Origin: Streptomyces chumphonensis
Lineage (GTDB): Bacteria > Actinomycetota > Actinomycetes > Streptomycetales > Streptomycetaceae
Direction: 5' to 3'
NCBI RefSeq assembly: GCF_014779715.1
Contig: NZ_JACXYU010000016.1
Coordinates: 1 to 64,000, forward strand
DNA: 64,000 bases
Position numbers and translations under genes: made by a program. How positions within the stretch are numbered: the first letter of the stretch is position 1; the number at the start of each line of letters is the position of its first letter. Of the stretch, positions 42,918-51,316 are shown piece by piece. The notes under the pieces were generated by a model that had not been told where the DNA came from, searched no databases, and saw nothing but the letters and a program-made list of their open reading frames with translations.

Positions 42918-44150
42918 GTGCTGTCCGCTCAGGCCGTACCCGTCGTCAGGGCCACCCTCCCCGCCGTCAGCGCCGCGATCGAGGAGATCGCCCGGACGTT
43001 CTACCGCAGGATGTTCGACGCCCACCCCGAGCTGCTGCGGAACCTGTTCAACCGTGGCAACCAGGCGAACGGGCAACAGCAGCAGGCCCTGGCCGGCTCC
43101 GTCGTCGCGTTCGCCGGCCTGCTGCTGGAGCGGCCGGACGCGCGTCCCGACGCCATGCTCGCCCGCATCGCGCACAAGCACGTCTCGCTCGGGGTCACCT
43201 CGGACCAGTACAAGATCGTCCACCGGCACCTCCTCGCGGCCGTCGCCGAGGTGCTCGGCGACGCGGTCACCGACGCCGTCGCCGCCGCCTGGGACGAGGT
43301 CTACTGGCTCATGGCCAACGCGCTGACGGCGATCGAGGCCGGGCTCTACCGCGACGCCGCCGTCGCGGAGGGCGACGTCTGGCGGCCGATGGAGATCACC
43401 GAGCGGCGCCGTGAGACCCCCGACGTGGTCTCCCTCCGCCTCCGCCCCACCGACGGACGCCCGGCCGGAACGTTCCGGCCCGGACAGTACGTGAGTGTCC
43501 AGGCCGAGCTTCCCGACGGCGCCCGGCAGATCCGCCAGTACAGCCTGTCCTCCGCACCGGAGGAGGGCGACTGGCGCATCGGCGTCAAGCGTGTCCGCCC
43601 CACCCGGGGGCGGGGACCGGAGGGCGAGGTCTCGACCTGGCTGCACGAGCACGCACGCCCCGGCACGGTCCTCGCCGTCTCCGCCCCGTTCGGCGACCTC
43701 GTGCTGCCGGACGAGGCCACCGAGCGGGGCGGACCACTGCTGCTCGCCTCCGCCGGCATCGGCATCACGCCGATGCTGGGGATCCTCGCCCACCTCGCCC
43801 GGGTCGGTTCCGCGCGGCGGGTCGTCGTCGTCCACGCCGACCGCTCCCCCGCCGACCACGCCCACCGCGCGGAACAGCGCCAGCTGGTCCGTGCGCTGCC
43901 CGGCGCCCGGCTCCACCTCTGGTACGAGGCGCCCGGGCCCGGGCCGTCGGAGGCGTCGACCGGCCTGGCCGACGTGCGCGGCCTGGACCTGCCGGACGGC
44001 CTGACCGCCTACCTGTGCGGGCCGCCGCCGTTCCTGCGGACCGTCCGCGGCCACCTGCTGGAACGCGGGGTCCGCCCCGAGGACGTCCACTACGAGGTGT
44101 TCGGCCCCGACCTCGGGCCGGGCCACCCCGGCCGAGCTAACCCGCGGTGA
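42918..44150 (+). CDS. hmp: Flavohemoglobin nitric oxide dioxygenase
   Basis: 410 aa from GTG 42918. A globin domain (1-~140) has the B-helix Tyr29 (FYRRMF) and proximal His88 (IAHKHVSLGV), followed by FAD-binding RQYSLSSAPEEGDW and NAD-binding ASAGIGITPMLGIL. It oxidises NO to nitrate using O2 and NADH. Its 3' end overlaps the convergent LuxR-family gene by 14 bp. Confidence 0.96.
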   Translation: MLSAQAVPVVRATLPAVSAAIEEIARTFYRRMFDAHPELLRNLFNRGNQANGQQQQALAGSVVAFAGLLLERPDARPDAMLARIAHKHVSLGVTSDQYKIVHRHLLAAVAEVLGDAVTDAVAAAWDEVYWLMANALTAIEAGLYRDAAVAEGDVWRPMEITERRRETPDVVSLRLRPTDGRPAGTFRPGQYVSVQAELPDGARQIRQYSLSSAPEEGDWRIGVKRVRPTRGRGPEGEVSTWLHEHARPGTVLAVSAPFGDLVLPDEATERGGPLLLASAGIGITPMLGILAHLARVGSARRVVVVHADRSPADHAHRAEQRQLVRALPGARLHLWYEAPGPGPSEASTGLADVRGLDLPDGLTAYLCGPPPFLRTVRGHLLERGVRPEDVHYEVFGPDLGPGHPGRANPR

Positions 44151-47100
44151 CGGGCAGGGCGGGGACGAGACCCAGGCGGTGGGCCAGGGCGGCGGCCTGA
44201 CCCCGGTTGCCGACGTCCAGCTTGGCCAGGATGTTGGAGACGTGCACGCTGGCCGTCTTCGGCGAGATGTACAGCTCGTCGGCGATCTGCCGGTTGCTGT
44301 GCCCGGCCGCCACCAGCGCCAGCACGTCCCGTTCGCGCGGGGTGAGGCCGAAGGACTCGCCTGGGGGCGTCGGCTCCGCCCGCCGGGCGGGCTCGGCCGC
44401 CGCCTCGGCGTGCAGGGCGATGCGCGCCCGGGCGCACAGCAGCTGGACGCCGTCCCGCAGCGGGACGGCGTCCAGCTGCTGTGCCACCGCGTGCGCGGGG
44501 CGCAGCAGGCGCTCCGCCTCGACGCGGGACGCCGGGCCGGGTCGCGCCTCCAGCAGCGACTCGGCCAGCCGGTAGCGGGCGAAGGCCAGCAGGTACGGCA
44601 TGTCGAGCGCGTCGAGCCCGGCGATGGCCTCCTCCCAGCGGACCGGGTCGCTGCGGCCCTCGGCCCGCAGCAGCTCCGCGTCGGCCAGCAGCCCGTACAC
44701 GGTGGGCGCGGGGTACAGGCGCGGCAGCCGTCGCGCGGTGCGGCGGACGGCGGCCAGGACCTCGGCCCGTCCGGCGTCCGCCGAGGGCAGCCCGCGCGAC
44801 TCGGACTCGGCGATGGCGGCGGAGAGCAGCAGCGGCCAGGCGTACCGCTCGGTTCCCATCGGGAAGCCCACTTCGACGGCCTTCATCAGCACCTGGCGGG
44901 CCTCCGCCAGCCGCCCCCGGGACGCCTCGATGTCCAGTTCCAGGGTGATGAGCGGGATCATGTGCTGGGGCTGCGGGTCGTGCGTGCCGCACAGGCGGCG
45001 GGCCTCCGCGAGGGCTTCGGCCGCCTGGCCCGAGCGGCCGCGCAGGACGGCGAGCTGCCCGGTGACCAGCGAGGACGTGATCAGCGACCACGGGGTGTCG
45101 GCGTTCTGCCGGGCGTCCTCAAGCGAACGCTCGGCCTCGTCCCACCGACCGAGTGCGAAGAGGCTCTCCGCCCGGTTCCCGTAGAGCCAGCCCTTGCGGC
45201 CCGGCTGGCCGAAGCGCTTGAGCAGCGCCAACCCCTCGTCCAGCACCTCCAGCGCCTCGGCGAACCGGCCGAGGCCGTGCAGGACGTCACCGAGGTTGGT
45301 GTACGCCCGGCCGACGATGGCGACCATGCCGTGCTCGCCACTGCGCCGCGCCGCCGCGCGCATCTCGGCCACGCCCGCGTCCGCGTCGCCGGACTCGACG
45401 AGGAGGTAGCCGAGGGTGGTGCGGGCGTGCAGCTCGATGGCCTCGGCGCCGACGACCCCGGCCAGGTCGACGGCGCGCTGGGCGGTGGTGAGGATGTCCG
45501 GGTCGTGCGGGTGCAGAGCGCCGTACGCGGCGACGTTCGCGAGGGCCTCGGCGTGGACGGGCGAGGGCGGCAGGCCGCGCACCAGCTCCTGCGCCTTGGC
45601 CAGCTCGTCCCAGCCGTCGCCCTGCCGGTTCAGGCCGCGCAGCTTGCTCTTCTGCGTCCAGAACCACGCGGCGCGCAGCGGGTCGCCGGTGTGCTCGCCC
45701 TCGCCGTCCTCCAGGAGCCGCAGCGCCTTCTTGATGGCGGTCAGGGCGCGCTTGCGCTCCCCCGCCAGGAGCGCGGTGGAGACGGTCTCGGCGAGGAGGT
45801 CGAGGTAGCGCACGGCGTCGTCGTCGCAGCCGCAGGCCGGGTAGGCGTCGGCGTGGTCGAAGGGCCGCAGCCGGCGTCGCGTCTCGACCGACGCGCTCTC
45901 CCACAGCTCCAGCGCCCGGTCCAGCAGGCGCAGCTGCTCGGAGTACGCGTAGCGGCGACGCGCCTGGACGGCCGCGTCGAGAACGGCGGGCAGGGCCTTG
46001 GCGACGTCGTGGGCGCGGTACCAGTAGCTCGCCAGCCGGGCGGCGTGGTGCTCCGCCCGCACCAGCGACGGGTCGGCCTCGACGGCCTCGGCGTAGCGGC
46101 GGCTCAGGGCCGTGCGCTCACCGGGCAGCAGGTCGTCGCTGACGGCCTCCCGGACGAGGGCGTGCCGGAAGCGGTAGCCGTCGCCGTCCTCCGTCGGGGC
46201 CAGCACGTGCGCGCCCACGGCGGCGCGGAGGGCGGCGAGCAGCTCGTCCTGCGGGCCGCCGACCACGGCGGCGAGCAGGCCGAACTCGACGGTCGTCCCG
46301 CCCCCGGCGGCGATCTGCACCACGCGCTGGGCGGCGTCCGGCAGGGCCTCGACCCGGACGAGCAGCACGTCGCGCAGCGAGTCGCTGAGGTCGCACGTCG
46401 CGCAGTGCGTGGTCAGCTCCTCGACGAAGAAAGGATTTCCCTCGGAGCGCTCGAAGACCTCGTCCACCAGGGCGCGGGCCGGTTCCCGGACGCCCTGGAT
46501 GCCGGCGATCTGGTCCCGTACCTCGACGCGCCCGAGCCGGGGCAGCTCCACGCGCTGGACGGTGCGCAACCGGTCCAGCTCGGCGAGGAAGGGGCGCAGC
46601 GGGTGGCGCCGGTGGATGTCGTCGGAGCGGTAGCTGGCCATCAGCACCACGCGGGCGTGGTGCAGGGAGCGGATGAGGTAGGCCAGCAGCTCGCGGGTGG
46701 AGCGGTCGGCCCAGTGCAGGTCCTCCACGGCCAGCACGAGGGTGCGCTCCTGGGAGAGGGACTCCAGCAGGCGGGCCGTGAGCTCGAACAGCCGGGCCCG
46801 GCCGACCTCGTCGTCGAACTGCTGCGTGGGCTCCCCCAGCTCGGGCAGCAGCCGGGCCAGCTCACCCTCCTGCCCGGCCACGGCGGCGGACATCTCGCCC
46901 TCCAGCTGCCGGTACAGGGACCGCAGCACCGTGGAGACGGGGGCGAAGGGCAGGCCGTCGGCGCCGATCTCTATGCACCCGCCGACGGAGGTCACCACGT
47001 CCATGTGCCGGGCGGCGCCCAGGAACTCCTCCAGCAGGCGCGTCTTGCCCACCCCCGCTTCGCCGCCCACCACCACGACCTGCGGCTCGCCCGCCGAGGC

Positions 47101-47190
47101 GCGGGCGAGCGCGTCGGCCAGCTGGGACAGCTCGGCTCCACGGCCGACGAACACGGGACTGATGCTGGACGCTTGCACGCCGTCGAGCAT
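44137..47190 (-). CDS. LuxR-family regulator with AAA ATPase domain (LAL type)
   Basis: 1017 aa from ATG 47190. The N-terminal AAA16 ATPase has FVGRGAELSQLADALARA, Walker A GGEAGVGKTRLLEEF and Walker B LVLAVEDLHWADRS. A long tetratricopeptide-like middle region follows (for example GRAYTNLGDVLHGLGRFAEA). The C-terminal LuxR helix-turn-helix is at ~945-1010 (FGLTPRERDVLALVAAGHSN, YISPKTASVHVSNILAKL). Such proteins activate genes in response to an unknown ligand or partner. No obvious target cluster is adjacent. A 51-aa basic protein gene lies directly upstream. Confidence 0.92.
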   Translation of the reverse strand: MLDGVQASSISPVFVGRGAELSQLADALARASAGEPQVVVVGGEAGVGKTRLLEEFLGAARHMDVVTSVGGCIEIGADGLPFAPVSTVLRSLYRQLEGEMSAAVAGQEGELARLLPELGEPTQQFDDEVGRARLFELTARLLESLSQERTLVLAVEDLHWADRSTRELLAYLIRSLHHARVVLMASYRSDDIHRRHPLRPFLAELDRLRTVQRVELPRLGRVEVRDQIAGIQGVREPARALVDEVFERSEGNPFFVEELTTHCATCDLSDSLRDVLLVRVEALPDAAQRVVQIAAGGGTTVEFGLLAAVVGGPQDELLAALRAAVGAHVLAPTEDGDGYRFRHALVREAVSDDLLPGERTALSRRYAEAVEADPSLVRAEHHAARLASYWYRAHDVAKALPAVLDAAVQARRRYAYSEQLRLLDRALELWESASVETRRRLRPFDHADAYPACGCDDDAVRYLDLLAETVSTALLAGERKRALTAIKKALRLLEDGEGEHTGDPLRAAWFWTQKSKLRGLNRQGDGWDELAKAQELVRGLPPSPVHAEALANVAAYGALHPHDPDILTTAQRAVDLAGVVGAEAIELHARTTLGYLLVESGDADAGVAEMRAAARRSGEHGMVAIVGRAYTNLGDVLHGLGRFAEALEVLDEGLALLKRFGQPGRKGWLYGNRAESLFALGRWDEAERSLEDARQNADTPWSLITSSLVTGQLAVLRGRSGQAAEALAEARRLCGTHDPQPQHMIPLITLELDIEASRGRLAEARQVLMKAVEVGFPMGTERYAWPLLLSAAIAESESRGLPSADAGRAEVLAAVRRTARRLPRLYPAPTVYGLLADAELLRAEGRSDPVRWEEAIAGLDALDMPYLLAFARYRLAESLLEARPGPASRVEAERLLRPAHAVAQQLDAVPLRDGVQLLCARARIALHAEAAAEPARRAEPTPPGESFGLTPRERDVLALVAAGHSNRQIADELYISPKTASVHVSNILAKLDVGNRGQAAALAHRLGLVPALPVTAG

Positions 47191-47234
47191 CGCACAGGGT
47201 ACGGGCTTCACGGCAGGAGATTTTCCGCCCGCCC

Positions 47235-47390
47235 TCAGGCGGCCTTCACCCAGCGTGAGATCCGCCGGGCCGCCGGGCGGCGCCGGGGGGTGGAGCGGTG
47301 CCGCTTGACGGTGGCCACCAGCCGTTCGTGCTCGGCCTCGGCGCGCAGCCCGGCGATGCGTGCCTCGTGCGCCAGGAAGTCCTGGTACAT
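47235..47390 (-). CDS. Small basic hypothetical protein (51 aa)
   Basis: ATG 47390 preceded by gaggagga opens MYQDFLAHEARIAGLRAEAE, continues as a charged helix and ends in an Arg-rich tail (RHRSTPRRRPAARRISRW). Good ribosome site and codon pattern; no known family. It lies 44 bp upstream of the LuxR-family ATPase on the same strand and could be co-transcribed. A basic tail suggests nucleic-acid or membrane contact, but this is speculative. Confidence 0.65.
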   Translation of the reverse strand: MYQDFLAHEARIAGLRAEAEHERLVATVKRHRSTPRRRPAARRISRWVKAA

Positions 47391-47414
47391 GTCGGGTCCT
47401 CCTCGATGCGGAAA

Positions 47415-47440
47415 GGAGCCCCACCGTCCGGTGGAGCTCC
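47415..47440 (-). terminator. Hairpin between gatB and the 51-aa gene
   Basis: ggagccccaccg at 47415-47426 against cggtggagctcc at 47429-47440, 11 of 12 pairs, followed by TTTC on the minus strand. It probably ends the gatCAB transcript, about 165 bp beyond the gatB stop. Confidence 0.6.
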
Positions 47441-47603
47441 TTCAGCCTCCGCTCTGAGGAGGCGCCGCCGCATCGGACGACCGCCGCATCCCCGGGGCCC
47501 GGCCGCCTTAGGACAGCGGGCCTCGCCGCCCTAGGGAGCGAGCCGCCCGCCTTAGGGCCGCCTTCGCGGAGCCGGGGGCGGAGCGGCGCACGTCCCGGCC
47601 GGC

Positions 47604-49112
47604 TCAGCCCTGGACGCCGAGCCGCTCCAGGATCAGCTCGCGCACGCGGGCGGCGTCTGCCTGGCCACGGGTGGCCTTCATGACGGCGCCGACCAGCGCA
47701 CCGGCCGCCGCGACCTTGCCGCCCCGGATCTTGTCGGCGATGGCCGCGTTGCCCGCGATCGCCTCGTCCACGGCCGTGCCGAGCGCGCCCTCGTCCGAGA
47801 CGACCTTCAGGCCGCGCTTCTCGACGACCTCGTCCGGTCCGCCCTCGCCCGCGAGCACGCCCTCGATGGTCTGGCGGGCCAGCTTGTCGTTGAGGGAGCC
47901 CTCGGCGACCAGGGCGCAGACCCGGGCGACCTGCTCGGGCGTGATCGTCAGCCCGGTCAGCTCGGTACCGGTCTCGTTCGCCCGCCGGGCCAGCTCGCCC
48001 ATCCACCACTTGCGGGCCTGGTCCGCGGGGGCCCCGGCGTCGATCGTGGCGATGATGAGGTCGAGCGCCCCGGCGTTGAGCACGGACTGCATCTCGTGCT
48101 CCGAGATCCCCCACTCCTCGCGGAGCCGGTTGCGCCGCAGCCGGGGCAGCTCCGGGAGCGTGGCCCGCAGCTCCTCGACCCAGGCGCGGGCCGGGGCGAC
48201 GGGGACGAGGTCCGGCTCGGGGAAGTAGCGGTAGTCCTCCGCCTCCTCCTTGACCCGTCCGGAGGTGGTGCTGCCGTCGTCCTCGTGGAAGTGGCGCGTC
48301 TCCTGGACGATGACGCCGCCGCCGTCGAGGACCCCGGCGTGCCGCTGGACCTCGAAGCGCACGGCGCGCTCCACGCTGCGCAGCGAGTTGACGTTCTTCG
48401 TCTCGCTGCGGGTGCCGAACGTCTGCGAGCCCTTCGGCATCAGCGACAGGTTGACGTCGCAGCGCATCTGGCCCATCTCCATGCGGGCCTCGGAGACGCC
48501 GAGGGCCCGGATCAGCTCGCGCAGCTCGGCGACGTAGGCGCGGGCGATCTCCGGGGCGCGGTCCCCGGCGCCCGTGATGGGCTTGGTGACGATCTCGATG
48601 AGCGGGATGCCGGCCCGGTTGTAGTCCAGGAGCGAGTGCGAGGCCCCGTGGATGCGGCCGGTGGCACCGCCGATGTGCGTCGACTTGCCGGTGTCCTCCT
48701 CCATGTGCGCCCGCTCGATGCCGACGCGGAAGACCTCGCCGTCCTCCAGCTGCACGTCGAGGTAGCCGTCGAAGGCGATCGGCTCGTCGTACTGGGAGGT
48801 CTGGAAGTTCTTCGGCATGTCCGGATAGAAGTAGTTCTTCCGGGCGAAGCGGCACCAGTCCGCGATGGAGCAGTTCAGCGCGAGGCCGATCTTCACGGCG
48901 GACTCGACGGCCGTCGCGTTCACGACGGGCAGCGAGCCGGGCAGGCCGAGGCAGGTCGGGCAGGTCTGCGCGTTGGCCGGGGCACCGGGAACGGTGGCGC
49001 AGCCGCAGAACATCTTGGTCTGGGTGCCGAGCTCGACATGGACCTCCAGGCCCATGACGGGGTCGTAGGACGCGAGGGCGTCCTCGTACGACACCAGGTC
49101 AATCACGGTCAC
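47604..49112 (-). CDS. gatB: Asp/Glu-tRNA amidotransferase subunit B
   Basis: 502 aa from GTG 49112. It phosphorylates Glu or Asp on misacylated tRNA before amidation in the GatCAB complex. Seen: MGLEVHVELGTQTKMFCGC, CPTCLGLPGSLPVVN, the cradle core KNYFYPDMPKNFQTSQYDEP, HMEEDTGKSTHIGG, and the tail YqeY-like helical domain (RGGKVAAAGALVGAVMKATR). Last gene of the operon, after the small membrane-protein gene. Confidence 0.96.
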   Translation of the reverse strand: MTVIDLVSYEDALASYDPVMGLEVHVELGTQTKMFCGCATVPGAPANAQTCPTCLGLPGSLPVVNATAVESAVKIGLALNCSIADWCRFARKNYFYPDMPKNFQTSQYDEPIAFDGYLDVQLEDGEVFRVGIERAHMEEDTGKSTHIGGATGRIHGASHSLLDYNRAGIPLIEIVTKPITGAGDRAPEIARAYVAELRELIRALGVSEARMEMGQMRCDVNLSLMPKGSQTFGTRSETKNVNSLRSVERAVRFEVQRHAGVLDGGGVIVQETRHFHEDDGSTTSGRVKEEAEDYRYFPEPDLVPVAPARAWVEELRATLPELPRLRRNRLREEWGISEHEMQSVLNAGALDLIIATIDAGAPADQARKWWMGELARRANETGTELTGLTITPEQVARVCALVAEGSLNDKLARQTIEGVLAGEGGPDEVVEKRGLKVVSDEGALGTAVDEAIAGNAAIADKIRGGKVAAAGALVGAVMKATRGQADAARVRELILERLGVQG

Positions 49113-49130
49113 GGGAGTACAGCCTCTCGA

Positions 49131-49373
49131 TCAGTCACCGGCGAGGACGTCGTCGCCGCTCATGCTCCGCAGCTCCCGCACCAGGATGAGGACGCCGGTG
49201 GTGATGGCGGCGGCCGAGATCAGCGCGTCGGCGAGCTGCAGTCGGTCGTGGTCCACGCGGGCCTGCCGGGCCTGCTTGACGACGCTGACGGCACCGAACA
49301 GGGAGGTGCCGATGGACAGGTAGGTTCCGGCCTTGGACTTCTTGAAGCGCTTGGCCTTCTTGATGGTGCTCAC
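49131..49373 (-). CDS. Small membrane protein inside the gat operon
   Basis: 80 aa from GTG 49373, which overlaps the gatA stop by 4 nt. The N-terminus is Lys-rich (VSTIKKAKRFKKSKAGTYLS), followed by a weakly hydrophobic segment (LSIGTSLFGAVSVV) and a membrane span near 52-68 (LISAAAITTGVLILV). Not part of GatCAB in other bacteria; its place between gatA and gatB and the tight overlap imply co-translation with gatA. Function unknown. Confidence 0.75.
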   Translation of the reverse strand: MSTIKKAKRFKKSKAGTYLSIGTSLFGAVSVVKQARQARVDHDRLQLADALISAAAITTGVLILVRELRSMSGDDVLAGD

Positions 49374-50863
49374 AGTACGGGTGCCTCCTCGAGCAGCGGA
49401 TGCCCCCACCGGGTGTGGAAGGCGGCTTCGACGGCAGCGCCTACCCGGTAGAGCCGGTCGTCAGCCATGGCGGGGGCGATGATCTGGAGCCCCACCGGGA
49501 GCCCGTCCTCCGGCGCCAGGCCGCAGGGCAGCGACATGGCGGCGTTGCCGGCCAGGTTGGACGGGATGGTGCACAGGTCGGCGAGGTACATCGCCATGGG
49601 GTCGTCGGCACGCTCCCCGATGGGGAACGCCGTCGTCGGCGTCGTCGGCGAGACGAGGACGTCCACCGACTCGAAGGCGCGCTGGAAGTCGCGGGTGATG
49701 AGGGTGCGGACCTTCTGCGCGGAGCCGTAGTAGGCGTCGTAGTAGCCCGAGCTGAGGGCGTAGGTGCCGAGCATGATGCGGCGCTTGACCTCGGGCCCGA
49801 AGCCCGCCTCGCGGGTGAGGGCGGTGACGTCCTCGGCGGAGCGGGTGCCGTCGTCCCCCACGCGCAGGCCGTAGCGCATGGCGTCGAAGCGGGCGAGGTT
49901 GGAGGAGCACTCGCTGGGCGCGATCAGGTAGTAGGCGGCGAGCGCCTTGGTGAAGGAGGGGCAGGAGATCTCGACGATCTCGGCGCCCAGCTCGCGCAGC
50001 AGCTCCACCGACTCGGTGAACCGCCGCATGACGCCGTCCTGGTAGCCCTCCCCGGAGAACTCCGTGACGACGCCGACGCGCATCCCGCGCACGTCACCGT
50101 TGCGGGCGGCCTCGACGACGGCGGGCACGGGGGCGTCGACGGACGTCGAGTCCAGCGGGTCGTGGCCCGCGATGGCCTCGTGCAGCAGGGCCGCGTCCAG
50201 CACGGTGCGGGCGCAGGGGCCGCCCTGGTCCAGCGAGGAGGAGAAGGCCACCATGCCGTAGCGGGACACCCCGCCGTAGGTCGGCTTGACGCCCACGGTG
50301 CCGGTGACGGCGGCGGGCTGGCGGATGGAGCCGCCGGTGTCCGTGCCGATGGCCAGCGGCGCCTGGAAGGAGGCCAGGGCGGCGGAGGAGCCGCCGCCGG
50401 AGCCGCCGGGGATGCGGGTGAGGTCCCAGGGGTTGCCGGTGGGGCCGTAGGCGCTGTTCTCGGTGGAGGACCCCATGGCGAACTCGTCCATGTTGGTCTT
50501 GCCGAGGATGACGACGTCCGCGTCCTTCAGGCGGCGCGTCACCGTGGCGTCGTAGGGCGGCACCCAGCCTTCGAGGATCCTGGAACCGACGGTCGTCGGC
50601 ACGCCCTCGGTGGTGAAGATGTCCTTGAGCGCGAGCGGTACGCCCGCGAGCGGGCCGAGCTTCTCGCCCGCGGCCCGCTTGGCGTCCACCCGGCGGGCGG
50701 TCTCCAGGGCGCCCTCGCGGTCAACGTGCAGGAAGGCGTGCACCTTCTCGTCGACGGCCTCGACGCGGGCCAGGTGCGCCTCGGCCACCTCGACGGCGGA
50801 CGTCTCGCCGCTCGCGATCCGCTCCGCCGTCCGTGCGGCGGTGAGCTTCGTCAGGTCGGTCAT
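49370..50863 (-). CDS. gatA: Asp/Glu-tRNA amidotransferase subunit A
   Basis: 497-aa amidase that frees ammonia from glutamine for GatB. ATG 50863 is chosen because gaggag is 8 nt ahead; GTG 50872 would add three residues. The Ser-cisSer-Lys triad is visible: Lys in ALKDIFTTEG, and Ser in RIPGGSGGGSSAALAS with GTDTGGSIRQPAA. It starts 5 bp after the gatC stop. Confidence 0.96.
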   Translation of the reverse strand: MTDLTKLTAARTAERIASGETSAVEVAEAHLARVEAVDEKVHAFLHVDREGALETARRVDAKRAAGEKLGPLAGVPLALKDIFTTEGVPTTVGSRILEGWVPPYDATVTRRLKDADVVILGKTNMDEFAMGSSTENSAYGPTGNPWDLTRIPGGSGGGSSAALASFQAPLAIGTDTGGSIRQPAAVTGTVGVKPTYGGVSRYGMVAFSSSLDQGGPCARTVLDAALLHEAIAGHDPLDSTSVDAPVPAVVEAARNGDVRGMRVGVVTEFSGEGYQDGVMRRFTESVELLRELGAEIVEISCPSFTKALAAYYLIAPSECSSNLARFDAMRYGLRVGDDGTRSAEDVTALTREAGFGPEVKRRIMLGTYALSSGYYDAYYGSAQKVRTLITRDFQRAFESVDVLVSPTTPTTAFPIGERADDPMAMYLADLCTIPSNLAGNAAMSLPCGLAPEDGLPVGLQIIAPAMADDRLYRVGAAVEAAFHTRWGHPLLEEAPVL

Positions 50864-50868
50864 ACCGG

Positions 50869-51165
50869 TCACTCCTCACCCAGGATCTGCGGCACCTTGA
50901 AACGCTGCTGCTCCTGGGCGGGCGCGCCGGAGAGCGCCTGCTCGGGCGTCAGGCTCGGACGGACCTCGTCCGGGCGCATGACGTTCGTCAGGGGCAGCGG
51001 GTGGGAGGTCGGCGGCACGTCCTCGGTGGCGACGTCGGAGACGGCGGCGACCGCTCCGATGATGTCGTCGAGCTGTCCGGCGAAGTGATCGAGCTCTTCG
51101 TCCTTCAGCTCCAGGCGTGCCAGCTTCGCGAGGTGAGCGACCTCCTCGCGCGTGATGCCAGGCAT
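50869..51165 (-). CDS. gatC: Asp/Glu-tRNA amidotransferase subunit C
   Basis: 98-aa small subunit clamping GatA to GatB. ATG 51165 gives MPGITREEVAHLAKLARLEL, the standard start; longer frames upstream are not coding. The C-terminal MRPDEVRPSLTPEQALSGAP and FKVPQIL are typical. First gene of the operon. Confidence 0.96.
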   Translation of the reverse strand: MPGITREEVAHLAKLARLELKDEELDHFAGQLDDIIGAVAAVSDVATEDVPPTSHPLPLTNVMRPDEVRPSLTPEQALSGAPAQEQQRFKVPQILGEE

Positions 51166-51295
51166 GCGGCGGTCCTTAAGGGGTTTCGGGCAGGGCTTAC
51201 CGGTTTCCGGTGTGCGGCCCAATCCTATGCGCTCCGCCCGCGCCGCCCGACAGCCGACGACGCGTCGGCCCCGCACCGTGCCGGCGCCGCCCCGC

Positions 51296-51316
51296 GCCCG
51301 CGATGCCCCCGCGGGC
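51296..51316 (-). terminator. Possible terminator behind the GGDEF-EAL gene
   Basis: gcccgcg at 51296-51302 and cgcgggc at 51310-51316 can pair over a 7-nt loop, directly after the stop codon at 51317. Short but correctly placed. Confidence 0.45.

Noticed and set aside
44137..48855. 1572-aa extended frame joining the LuxR-family protein to upstream sequence
   Set aside because: The part above 47190 is the antiparallel-frame shadow of gatB and spacer; the ATPase domain begins right after ATG 47190.
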